Source: Eumeta japonica (Eukaryota; Arthropoda; Insecta; Lepidoptera; Psychidae). Taken from it: a stretch of DNA of 64,000 nt. This document shows positions 33,241 through 44,159 of this stretch, piece after piece. Every line of letters begins with the position of its first letter. The stretch's first letter is position 1. The stretch spans positions 248,001 through 312,000 of the forward strand of contig BGZK01000285.1 of assembly GCA_005406025.1 (NCBI GenBank). The letters run 5' to 3'. A program made the position numbers and the translations under genes. The notes below the pieces were generated by a model. It saw only the letters and a program-made list of their open reading frames with translations, had not been told where the DNA came from and made no database searches.

Positions 33241-35548
33241 CAAGAATGGGCAACCTTTGACATGTTGTGGGCCAAACTTTAGTGTAAATACGTTTGCGGG
33301 CCGTATTCAAAAGTAGTATTTTAATGTAGTGTTCAGAATTTTTAGCGATATCTATCATACATTTTTGTTACAAAACGATTTAATAAAACAACAAAATAAA
33401 ATGAACAAATAGATACAACGTTACAATGAAATCGTGAAGTTTGGAATTACTACAAATACGAAAGTTAAATAGCGACACCGAAATCAATGAGACACTTGAG
33501 CTTGAATTTGGGAAACTAATACATCGATGTTTGGATTAATTCCACTGATACAAAGACGTAAAGAATTTTCCAAATTATCGTCAGTCAACCGTGGACAATG
33601 TTTTAATTTATTAACTTGCATCATCGAAAAGAACTGTTCGCGTTTGTAAGTACTACCAAACACACAAATTATTTCGTTGAAATTTTCTAAGCTGCGGAAA
33701 ATGGTCTTCTTCGAGGTATTTTTGTAGAAATCGCACTACTCCACGTCTTCAACTTTACATTTAAAAGTGAGTTTACTTGAATCGCGATGAACTCCATTTT
33801 CTAGTGTATTGGAGCATTTTGTACATTACTTTTGTTGGAATAACAAATAAATTGAAAAATATTTCATTTTTTGAAATCGCAAAATCTGTTCGAAAATTGC
33901 TTCGACAGTAACTTGAATTCTTCAGCATATTGAGCGTAAGCCGAGAGCGTGGTGAAATGGTAACTGTTACCAGACAGCATCTGTGCTTCCCACAAACGGA
34001 TATTGTTTTGAAACGCTTTCAAATGGCTGTACAAATCATTTACTAACTGTCCTTGTTTTTGAAGTTTCAAATTTAAATAATATCCATCAAAGTCACATAT
34101 GTATCTATTTTGGGTCAATTCACATAAAAAGTTTAATATGTATTCATTTGCATAAAATCTATTATCTCATTTCTACGCTCGTAAAACCGTTTCAGCATTT
34201 TCCCTTTGCTTAGCCATCTGACTTCACAATAATATATTACATCGTCGTATTCGGCTGATATTTCATCCAAAAACGCCTTAAACTGACAATGGTTAAGCCC
34301 TCGGGATCGAATAAAATTGATGGTTTTTAATACCACATTCATAATATTCTGAAGTCGAATGGACTTAGAACACAAGTTCTGTTGGTGGATAATGCAATGA
34401 AAGACTATGAAATCATCTTTTTGCACATTTAATTCAGTTGCTTTTTCATTCAAAATACCTATGAAACCTTTACGTAATCAGACCATAGAAGGTACACCAT
34501 TTGTGCAAACTCCAACTAATTTTGACCATGGCAAGCCAAAACTTGTGAATACCTTTTGAACTTCATTACAAATGTCCTCACCTGTAGTGGTTTCTTATAG
34601 CGGCTGTAAAGTAAGCAATTCCTCAGTAACAGTTAACTCTTTATCAACATCTCGAATAAATATAGCCAGTTGAGCTGTCAGACAAATCGGTGTTCTCGTC
34701 TAATACTATAGAAAATGATTTAAAACCAGCCATACCATCCGTCAATGTTGTTTTTATATTATTAACCATCATTTCTATACGTCGGACAACAGTTCGCCTT
34801 GACAAACCAATTTTTTTAAATTCATTTTTCTTTTCAGGACACATAACACTGCAAACTTTTAACATACACACCCTGATAAATTCTCCTTCGGCAAATGGTT
34901 TTAATGGCTTTGCCAAATTTTGAACTAACTATAAAACTAACTTTCATAACATTATCAAGTTGTGTTTTTTGTTTGCTGCTGTTTTTCAAAATTTGCGATA
35001 AGTTTCTGGATTTTGTCTTTTCTTATTTGTCCTGTCAGTAAGTGCAGCAAAGGATGCTTAGTTGAGTAATTCCTCTTTATATTGAATTATTTCATCACTA
35101 AAATGGATTCATTACACAGCAAACGAATAGGCTTACCATTATGCAAGATAAAAAAAAAGAATTCTTCAGTCCATTTTAGTCACAAAGCAAATTGACGACA
35201 CTATCAGTTCGCTAGGATAACGCTTGTCGAAGTTATCACCTCGGTAGCTCAAATAGAACTGAACTAAAGTTCTAGCCATCCACCCGATCATATAGGCAAA
35301 ATGAAGGAATGATCTAGAATCGTCTAATGCAAAACAGTTGAGAAGCAATAATCTTTTGCTGCGCCGCCAGTGAAACTGGCGGAAAAACCGCCTCACTCTT
35401 TGATAATTGCTGTAACTCGGCTTGCTCACTCACTTGATTCCGTGAGTATGAGTAAGTCGTGTAATATATATTTTTTAAATGGGTTTTTTCAAATGTCTCG
35501 CGGGCCGGATCAAATCTAACAGCGGGCCGGTTGTTTCCCACATCTAGT
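33241..35548 (-). mobile_element. GTF2IRD2/Charlie-like hAT relic, minus strand
   Basis: The left terminal region begins CAAGAATGGGCAACCTTTGA and has GGGCC words; the right end, read inversely, is CTAGATGTGGGAAACAACCG with similar GGGCCG words, the usual look of Charlie-type hAT ends. Flanking octamers GGTTAAAT and GTTTAAGT are only partly alike (6 of 8), so borders are approximate. The interior carries a minus-strand transposase. It lies in the JMJD7 intron, about 25 bp from the exon at 35573. Confidence 0.65.
33480..35429 (-). pseudogene. hAT transposase similar to GTF2IRD2/ZBED5 C-terminal regions
   Basis: Read on the minus strand, blocks occur in order: RTVVRRIEMMVNNIKTTLTD and FKSFSIVLDENTDLSD (first Asp, 34770-34680); a degraded stretch with SKLVGVCTNGVPSM (about 34535-34490), where the second catalytic Asp seems to have become Asn; FHCIIHQQNLCSKS (CxxH, about 34400); EVRWLSKGKMLKRFYERRNE (about 34215); CDFDGYYLNLKLQKQGQLVN (about 34100); and a C-terminal tail near 33600-33480. 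This layout matches hAT-derived GTF2IRD2 and related proteins. Frame breaks and the Asp loss make it inactive. Confidence 0.72.
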
Positions 35549-35572
35549 TTAAGTGATTCTTAATGAACTTAC

Positions 35573-35770
35573 CGACAGAGATCCATGGTATTTCCTTGAC
35601 TAAATTCGGTAAATCTTCATGAACGATTTTCCACATATCATCTGACAATCCAAAACTTCCAACAGGATAATTTTTATATGGCATAAATGGTAAGTCTGTC
35701 GGAGGAGCCAAAATGAAATCTTTATAACCGTCTATAACACAGTATAAATTTTCATATGGATCTTTATGCA
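35573..35770 (-). CDS. JMJD7: JMJD7, penultimate coding exon (HxD iron motif)
   Basis: A 198-bp minus-strand exon between acceptor TTGTTTCAG (AG at 35771-35772) and donor GTAAGT (35572-35567). It encodes HKDPYENLYCVIDGYKDFIL then APPTDLPFMPYKNYPVG and KEIPWISV. HKD supplies the proximal His and Asp iron ligands of JmjC enzymes, and the flanking residues match JMJD7 rather than HIF-asparaginyl hydroxylase or other JmjC proteins. The exon starts in codon phase 2 and leaves one base for the next exon; the join to 28880 is in frame and reproduces the JMJD7 order PWI-(x)-DPL. The N-terminal exons should lie further right, but I find none in the rest of the window. Confidence 0.85.
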
Positions 35771-35779
35771 CTGAAACAA

Positions 35780-36240
35780 TGTTTTATTTTTAGTATTGAC
35801 CTTTTCATACATCTTGAATACATTATTCTTGAATTCATCATAACTATTTTTATTTTTATTTCCAGCATACTTGCTAGATGTTAATTTACTTGCTTACCTT
35901 GATATTAATAAGGAAATGAGGTAATAGGAGATATCACAAATCATTGGTCATATCAATTACCAAATAAGACACATTACGAGATAACATCTCGTTTACAGAC
36001 GCAACGTCAGGCACCCCATCTAACTGATACACCACAGACCGGTTTCCTCTACTGCTGGAAGAGCCACAAGAAGAAAAACAGACGACATCAAAATTGACTA
36101 GCAGAGGACAACCCTTATTAAACAAGACGCTCAAACAATAGAAATTCTACTTATTAATGGATAATACAATAATACGACTAAAAATAAATTCTCGAAACTA
36201 CGAATCATGCACCTAGACGCACAAGGCGTGAGACATAAGT
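35780..36240. other. Upstream JMJD7 intron sequence, no exon recognised
   Basis: I searched the minus strand for N-terminal JMJD7 coding sequence and saw none. A 66-codon minus frame at 35934-36134 is not recognised and may be antisense to the ORF1-like start of the LINE that follows. Confidence 0.3.
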
Positions 36241-37289
36241 TCTAGTGATTTTATTCTCAGAAATAAACAAATAAACATCAACATCATCAACGAGTGCAAA
36301 GTAGATTTTGAGAAAGTTAGATTAAAACTCCTCGACTACGATAAAATCATACACATTTTGGCACCATACCTAAGCACAGCGATGTACATCAAGAGAGGCA
36401 TCCAATGGAGCCAAATGGAGGTGTGTCCAGGGACCAACAATGAAGAAAGGGGGATAGAAGGAGTGACCTACAAACATACATCAGGAAACGCAATTATGAT
36501 CAAAGGCGTCGTCTCGAATACAGGTGACCAACAGCTAAATGGGGAAATGGAACAAACCATCATAGAGACTTCTGTCATCATAATCAGAGACCTAAACTTG
36601 AGAATTAAAGAACTCAACAAAACGACAGATGAAGGGCTGAGAATATTAGTGCGTGACTTATAAAAAGACGGCTTATGTTCTCTCTACCACATCAGCCTAC
36701 CATTCAGGTCAAATAGCGTAGGCTATGGCATCCTGAACGCAGCTATTCTGTCACAAAACCTACAATACCTCAAGCAAATCAACTGTAGACAACACACATT
36801 TGTAAGATCAGAACAGATGCTATAGCTCATCGATATATACCTGCCGATAGACCGCGAGGAGACCTTTACACGTAACATGAAAGTGATCGCTACGAACAGA
36901 AAGCTCCGTGAGAAATATCAGTGTATTCTATTCGAAGAGACAACCAAACTAAAATCCCCATCGCAAATGACGATGAATACGAACAATACATTCATAATCT
37001 CGAATAGGCTATCACTCACAGGTTCGACGAGCATGCCCTACTTAAGCCCACAACAGAAGAGAACGGCTACCAGAAGACGACGCAAGAATCATCCAAAAGC
37101 GCAATCAATCAAAACAGGTCTCCGGACACAATACATTAGGTTATAAAAAGAAGTAAACCAAACACTCGCCCCACTTAGGAAAACAGTATTGCTTTAAATA
37201 TTTGAAAACACGACAGATAATAGAACAAATATGCGGAAAGTACAACAGAACCTAAAAGCGCCAGTCTAAAAACTACCGCACATAACAGG

Positions 37290-39218
37290 CTCCAACACCG
37301 AAAGAGAGGCCGTTGACGCTTTGGTTGACGCCGCAATCCAAAAGACCAACGTCAGCGAAGAAGATAAAGGCACAAAAAACCACATCTTTCTACCTACTCG
37401 ACAAAACTTCAGTTGATAAAATCAGAGCTGCGCTGGAACGCTTCAAAAACCAAAAAGCACTCGGACCTGATCAGATTAAGGGGGATGGTTTAAAACTAGG
37501 CGGAGACACATTTTTTGCCGCATACAAACCGATAGCAATTACGTCCTAGAGACAGGGTATTTGCCAAGAAGATGGAAGTGCGTGGAATGCATATTTCTTC
37601 ACAAGTCAGGCAAAAATCATCGAGATGCGAAATCCTACAGACCCATAACGCTACTCAACATCATGAGCGAACAGTGTAAACGCCTCTTACTCTCCAGACT
37701 CAAAAGAAACTATAGACAGACTCCAGCCACCGTTCCAACACGAGTTCACCCGTTTCTAAGGAATAGGCACATAAACTCTAAAAACTGGCAAGTTCGTCAC
37801 AAATACCCTGGACAAAGGTGACAGCGTGTCAATGCTTTCAACAGATCTTTCCAAAGCCTTCGACTTCATAAATCACGAAGACTTGGCGAAGAAACTACAG
37901 AACGCAGACGTGCCCAACAACGCTACTAAATCATTGAGAATCACTTATGGAATCGCAGACTATAAAAAAATTGGTTGCCTGTAAAGTCGGTATACGGGCG
38001 AAAGTTTTACGTGACAACGACTTTGAGTGGTAAAATCATTTTAATGTGAATATTCATTCGTATAGTAGGAAGAAGGATGAAATAATAGTAACAATTTAAA
38101 ACATTTATTTATACAAAGAATTATATTTAAAACATTAATTTATACAAAGAATCTCGCACTGAATTTCATATTAACAAAATTTTATTTTACCTTTACACAT
38201 ACATACGTATTTATATACAAATATACATACAATAACTTGCAATACATTTGCGTACAATGAAACAGCGTTTACTACAACTTAACTTGTTCCTATCTGAGTG
38301 GAAGGGACGCGTGCCTTTCACTTTTATGTCTGTCTCTCTCGCTCTTAGGCGGGCTAACCATGCCCGAGTGGAACGCGTGCCTCTCACTCGCTCTCATTGT
38401 GAGCGCATAACGTGAGCGGAGCGTAACGCAGTTTCTTGAAGTGTCACCCGGCAAACCAATTTATAAGACGTTGTCACGTCAAAAAAATTCCGCACAAGCT
38501 AAGGAGCTGAAAAACCAATCCTTCCTGAAGTACTCCAAGGATCCATCCTGGGCCCAGTAATATTCAATCTGTATCTAAATGACATATGGGATGAAAGAGA
38601 TAGGATACAGAGTTTGAAACTATCGCAATATGCAGATAATTTCCGCATACTCAACAGGGCATCACACCCAAAGCATGCCACTCGACGAGCTGAGTGGGCA
38701 TCAGAGACAATAATCAACTACAACGACATATGGGGACTTAAGTGCAACATGGACAAAATGGAGAGTATACTGTTCATCAAGAAACGTAAGGTTAACAAGA
38801 GAATACGACGGAGAGGTGAAATTATTTACTACAAAGATCGAATCAAATATCTGGGAGTGATATTCGATAAAACCCTCACGATGGTCCCACTCACTAACTC
38901 CATCGTCAAAAAGGCAAGACAAGTCCATGGAGCGCTAGCCCCCATAATCGGTTGGTATTCCAAAACAGACATTGCAATCAAGCTGGCCATCAATCAAGCC
39001 TGCCTGCTACCTGTTCTAGATTATGGGGTTATACAATTCCCCTCCAGGTTCAGCAATAATAAACCTCTTGAAGATTGAGCACCAATACAGAATGGCTCTC
39101 AAAACCGCCAGACAAGCTCCACGCAGATTCCCCACAACAGACTCGTGGGAAATGCTCGACTGGGACCGGTGGTGCATCCGTGTCAAAGATCTAAACGAGG
39201 ATACGTTGAGAAAATGAC
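37290..39218 (+). pseudogene. LINE reverse transcriptase, frameshifted and split
   Basis: Blocks before the split: KIRAALERFKNQKALGPDQI-like sequence (37410-37480), LPRRWKCVECIFLHKSGKNH (37561-37620), AKSYRPITLLNIMSEQCKRL (about 37630) and MLSTDLSKAFDFINHEDLAK (about 37830, first catalytic Asp region). After the split: LQGSILGPVIFNLYLNDIWD (about 38530) and LSQYADNFRIL, where the active site, normally YADD, reads YADN at 38629-38640. Thumb sequence KYLGVIFDKTLTMVPLTNSI is near 38845. The YADN change, frameshifts and insertion inactivate it. Confidence 0.72.
37973..38480. mobile_element. Unclassified 508-bp insertion in the LINE RT
   Basis: It sits between two copies of AAAAAAATT (37964-37972 and 38481-38489), a plausible 9-bp target duplication, and exactly breaks the RT frame. 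The left side has ACGTGACAACG (about 38009) and the right side CGTTGTCACGT (about 38469), an inverted pair about 36 and 1 bases from the respective borders. A 31-bp tandem pair lies at about 38098-38152. It has no ORF. The asymmetric inverted repeats prevent confident class assignment; a non-autonomous DNA element is likely. Confidence 0.55.
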
Positions 39219-39460
39219 AAGGTACAAGATTTCAAGTCCCAGGAGATGTCCACCTCGGCCACGGTCAATTCAACCCGCTACTAACCAATATACTCATAAG
39301 TGATATCGACTATGTTACTATTAAAGACGACGTCAGCTCAGAAAAAGACAGCCCCACGCCGCCCTACAAGTTAATCTGTAAGTACATCAACATGTATCGT
39401 CCCCGAGTATATGATTATATAACAAAACTCACAAACCCTAATTACAAACAACAAAGTAGG

Positions 39461-40239
39461 GTACACTAACGCTAATACTAATCCACGTAGACTTCAGTTA
39501 GCTGACACAACTCGACCCAACGGCGCACTAAGGAACATTAGTTAAATCTAGGTGGCCATAATTCAATTTTACTAATTTTAATCCAGAAAGAAACGAATGA
39601 GGTTTCTTGTAAGTTGGACAAATTGTTCATTACGAAAGGCGTATGCCAAAGGCATACTCCAGCTTCAAACAACGTCCGATAGAAATTTCAACACCATCTG
39701 ATGCTTTGGCTATGGTTTTGGAAGCGGATCTTACTCGTAGATAATATGAAATCATCCGAAACTCAAATAGAAGACTATCCCTTCTTTGCATTATGACGGA
39801 AATTTCAATCAAAACATTTAGTGAAGGTTAAAAGGTACTCAAAACCCTTGTACTGTAAATTTGTTGTTGCTGGCAACTTTTTAAGCGATTATTGCGTACA
39901 ACAAAAAGCAGTTGTCAAAAAATAGCAAACGTCACTGTCAATTACTAGGCCTTGAACTTGTCATTCCACTTGTTGTGACTGGAAGAAACGAGCGAGATTA
40001 TAATTTTTTTTATGAAAATAATAGGAGATTTAAAATACAATAAAGGTGATAATGGGAGAAAAAAAGGTTTGTTTTTCGTGTTTCTGTTATTTTATGTACA
40101 ATTTATATCAAAACACCGTGAATAAATTTCTCAAAACCATGTGATAGAAATTTACATCACTATGCAGTAACTTCACTTGTAATGTATGACAAAAATGTTT
40201 AAGTAAATGTTTATTTTATGTTGTTTTTTTTAGGGAAAC
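39461..40239. other. Non-coding stretch, probable 5' side of piggyBac 1
   Basis: No gene recognised. GTATGCC and GGCATAC (39641-39657) form a 7-bp hairpin with a 3-base loop. A TTAA at about 39829, followed by AAGGTACTCAAAACCC, might be the piggyBac left end, but I found no matching right end. Confidence 0.3.
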
Positions 40240-40686
40240 ATGAATGAAAGGGATATTGAAGATTTTTTCAGTCAGTTAGAAGGCAGTTGGCTCTCGGAAG
40301 ATGGCCTTGATGACCAAGATTCCGACGATGAAAAGTGCAATGTTGATGAAATTATAAGAGTGTTTCAGGAGGAAAATAATGATGATGAGGATGAAACTGC
40401 TGACATTGATCCTCTTCTTGTAGAATCACAAGACCAAGAACTCCCTCACACATCATCTTCATTCAATTTGCAGTCTTCATCCAGTTTTTCATTTGACAGA
40501 AGAAGCTTGATTTGGAAAAAAGGAATCTTGTGTATGACACAGATAAAATTACTTTCTTGGGGAGTTCTGCTGCTCCAGGTGATACATCAAACCTAGAAAC
40601 TTCATATCAATGTTTCAACCATTTTGTTACTAAAGATTTTATCAAAACATTAGTAGAGCAAACAAAAGAGATCCACCAAAATGACT

Positions 40687-40902
40687 CCAGGCCCGGCGCT
40701 AAAGCAATGTATATCAGTTTTTAGAGCAAAAATAGCAAAATTATTATATAGTTTCGGTATTGTTAAATTCACATGCTAACATAGTTTTTTTGCCCGTTGA
40801 ATTTTCATAGGCGCTTTATGAATAATTCTATTTTTTAGAGAAGCGTCGTCCTTTTTAGTTCATTAACATTGTAATAAATAATTATGGCATATAAGCATGT
40901 AT
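40687..40902 (+). repeat. Left long TIR
   Basis: About 216 bp, similar in inverse orientation to 43943-44159 with scattered single-base differences and few gaps. It is GC-rich for the first 13 bases and AT-rich after that. Confidence 0.85.
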
Positions 40903-41431
40903 ATCAATCATATTATATAAACATATTTCATTTGCAGTTATATTTTTATTTAGAAAAAAAAAATAGTATAAACTTCCTATAAATAAATAGAAGAATCAAG
41001 TCAAATGTTTTAGTTTTAGCTTTTTGTTTGTATTATATAATGATAAATATATCAACATTTGCATAAAGGTACAACAACAAATACGTTCAAACAAATAATA
41101 AAAAAGTATATTTGTATTGTTTTATTATCGCTTTACGCCATTTTACTTAATGGCCGCATGACCTTCAAGCAATCGGCAAAGAAAGGATGAACACGCACGG
41201 ATGAACGCACCTGTGACGTGAGGGCACAACTGGATACATCATATTGTCTCGCTCACATATAATGGTTTAGAGGGAGAAACACGCAGACGCCCGCTTTGCT
41301 TTGGCGTGCTCTGCTCACGCCCAGTCCTACGCTAACGTTTGTTGTGTTGTGTACTGTGAACTGTGCGATAACATACCTTGATCTTTATTTTACTTTGTTT
41401 AACACTACCGGACTTTTGATTTTCTTGTGAA

Positions 41432-43816
41432 ATGGCAGACGTTTGTATTTTGTGTACACCATCATTACGGCAACGTCGTAGACATGTTTTGTCGGAACAT
41501 TTTGCACAAACACGTCAAGAGTTTGTGGTTCATATTGTACATGCAATCCAACCACCTCAAGAGGTAAAAATTAAATTGATTTTATTTAAACAAAATGTTT
41601 TCTCTTTTTCATACTGGGGTGATAAATGTATCGGCTTAGGTGTCTACTATGTTTTAAACACACTACGAACTACAAGTACAACGCACTCCGCTGGAATGCG
41701 ACCTCTCACCTCGCTACCCCGCGCGGTGCCCCGCAATCGCATTTTTTCATGAGCAAAATAATTTGAATTATCTTTGTGACATAGTATTATGACTCTTGTT
41801 ATCAAACCGATCTTTTACCAACATAAAAAAAAATATTTTTTAACGTAGAAATATCGTTTTTATTTAAAAGTATGTTTGATTGTTAACAGGTTCCATTCGA
41901 CGGTACCCAATCAATCTGTCATGCCTGTTGGCATGGAATTGACTCGGATATCAGAAATCAACATCGTTCACCTTCACCTGCTATTCTACCTGCTGTTGGA
42001 GCATCGGTGAATGTCCCTCAGTTTACCCCAAGTTGCTAATACCTCCCGGCACTGCATGATGACCAGATGCAACAACTTGCAACTACGCCGTGTTCCAAAC
42101 TCTATCAAAGTATATCTTCTCAGTTATTTTGGATTATATATTCCTGACCGGGCCCGCATTTGTCAACTACATTTGCAAAACACTTCTTTGGAGGAATTTC
42201 CAGAAATCACGGCCCATCAACATACTGATTTTAATGTTGATAGCTTCGTTGACATGGTCAATATGTATACACGGGCTCTAGAATCGAGATCTCGACTAGA
42301 TCTTGAGAATATAAACGAGGTTTCTGAGGACGATCTGCGCTACTGGACTGGTCTGAATCACTCACAATTTGAACAATTATTTCAACAAGTTCCATCTCTT
42401 CATCGTCAGTCTGTCACCCCAAGAACAGATTTGGGAGTATACTTATGTAAAATACGCACAGGGGAGCCCAATACACGACTTTGTACAACATTCGGTTTAG
42501 CAGAGACCACCTTAAGAAGAAAGCTGCATTTGGCGAGGGAGTGTCTGCTCGCAGACTTCGTTCCTGTGCATATAGGGCTAGACCACATAACACGCACTGA
42601 AGTGATTAGTAGAAACAGGATTTTACCTAATTATATATTTGGAAGCAATGCATCGTCGAAACCATTAATTATATGCGATGGCACGTATTTATTTGTTGAA
42701 AAAAGTTCAAACTTTTTGTTTCAACGCGTAAGTTACAGCTTACATAAATACCGTAACTTGATTAAGCCATTCTTAATAGTATGTGCTGATGGCCACATAT
42801 TAGATGTAATAGGGCCATATGCTGCTACAACCACTGATGCGGCAATTATGAAGCAAATACTGCAAAATCATGACCAGCCTATAGAAGACAACCCCTTCCA
42901 TTACTTCTTTGAAGAGGGAGACATTTTAATTTTAGACAGGGGGTTTCGTGATGCAATAGTATCATTGGAAGAGCACGGCTATGTGGCTTACTTGCCACCA
43001 TCTAAGCAACGAAATGAAACTCAACTCACTACAGAAGAGACCAACAAATCACGACTAATAACCATGTGTCGTTGGGTTGTAGAAACTGTGAATGGCAAGT
43101 TTAAAAATAGCTTTAAAATCTTCCGCGACAAAATGTTCAAAAATACCTTGACGAAAACATTCACAGATTTCAAAATAGCAGCGGCTTTGATAAACTGCTT
43201 TCAGAAGCCTTACGAAGACAGTAGATATACTGATGATTTTATTGCATCAATAAACCGCAACATACATAAAACAAATCTGTTGGCCGCGTATGTTTTAGAA
43301 AACAACTTGAACAGGCAAAGAGCATCATTTATTAGACTGGACGCACATAATCCAGAAGTATCAGATTTTCCGGAGCTGACGTACGAAGATCTGATAAAAT
43401 TCGCTATAGGTACATATCACCTCAAAATAGCACGTTCGTACTGCAGTGAACACACGAAGAGAACTGGCGTATATGAGATCGAGGTTTACAGACACTCAGA
43501 ACAAATAGATATAATAAATGATCGAGTTATAAGGTCACAGTCGCATACAAACAACGTACTGATTCGCTGCAGAATTAATTCACGTCATGTCAGATCAAAA
43601 ACTTATTATACCTATTTGTTATTTAATACTGCGGTTTTTGGAATCGAGGCAGTGAAAGAACATTACTGTTCCTGTTATCACGGAAACAGAATACTGGGAA
43701 GTTGCGCCCATGTAATAAGCGTCATGTACTATTTGGGTTGGGCTAGACACAACGAACGTGATTTAGACCACCCAGCTCTAAGCTTAGATTTTGTATTAGT
43801 TGATTTAGAAAACTAA
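41432..43816 (+). CDS. Two-exon DDE_4-type transposase with C-terminal SWIM zinc finger
   Basis: Exon 1 (41432-41563) encodes MADVCILCTPSLRQRRRHVL with a CxxC pair. A 326-bp intron (41564-41889, GTAAAA to TTAACAG) leads to VPFDGTQSICHACWHGIDSD, adding the second CxxC. One base shift near 42000-42060 separates this from the 601-codon frame 42011-43816, so a further small intron or a single lesion exists there. The large frame has an N-terminal Cys/His region (CMMTRCNNLQLRRVP, residues 15-29), catalytic D224 (IICDGTYLF), D310 (ILILDRGFRD) and E359 (CRWVVETVNGKFK), then a SWIM finger, C554-x-C556-x9-C566-x-H568. It is the longest intact ORF in the window, which implies recent activity. Confidence 0.8.
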
Positions 43817-43942
43817 GTCCATCAAACATATATTCTGTCGAGAAAATGAAAATATATATTATTTTATAACCATACTAAGTGTTTTATTTTACACATAGTT
43901 TCGAACATCTAGTTTATTTTTTCATATTTTACAGAACAGTAC

Positions 43943-44159
43943 ATACATGCTTATATGCCATAATCACTAATTACAAGATTAATGAACTAAAAAATGACGA
44001 CGTTTCTCTAAAAAATATAATTTTACAAAGAGCGCCTATTAAAATTCAACGGGCAAAAAAACTATGTTAGCATGTGAATTTAGCAATACCGAAACTACAT
44101 AATATTTTTGCTATTTTTACTCTAAAAATTGAGTTACATTATTTTGGCGCCGGGCCTGG
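43943..44159 (-). repeat. Right long TIR
   Basis: Inverse counterpart of 40687-40902. The piggyBac coding sequence resumes within about 50 bases of its outer end. Confidence 0.85.

Larger units (their letters stand above)
36240..39460 (+). mobile_element. Degenerate LINE split by an insertion
   Basis: Plus-strand remnants run from an unrecognised ORF1-like stretch (36358-36663, with YLSTAMYIKRGIQWSQMEVC) through RT palm and thumb sequence to about 39260. The RT is interrupted by an unrelated 508-bp segment (about 37973-38480). RT motifs place it in the Jockey/R1/I assemblage, but the clade cannot be settled. It differs from the LINE at 9.8-15.2 kb in sequence and composition. Confidence 0.65.
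40687..44159 (+). mobile_element. DDE transposon with ~216-bp TIRs inserted in piggyBac 1 (3,473 bp)
   Basis: CCAGGCCCGGCGC at 40687-40699 is inverted at 44147-44159, and the inverted similarity continues inward for about 216 bp (to GGCATATAAGCATGTAT at 40886-40902, mirrored at 43943-43959). Both TIRs include CACATGCTAACATAGTTTTT and TTTCGGTATTG. The interior holds a two-exon gene with an intact 601-codon second exon. No clean target duplication was found. The DDE_4-type catalytic domain suggests the PIF/Harbinger-ISL2EU group. Confidence 0.85.
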
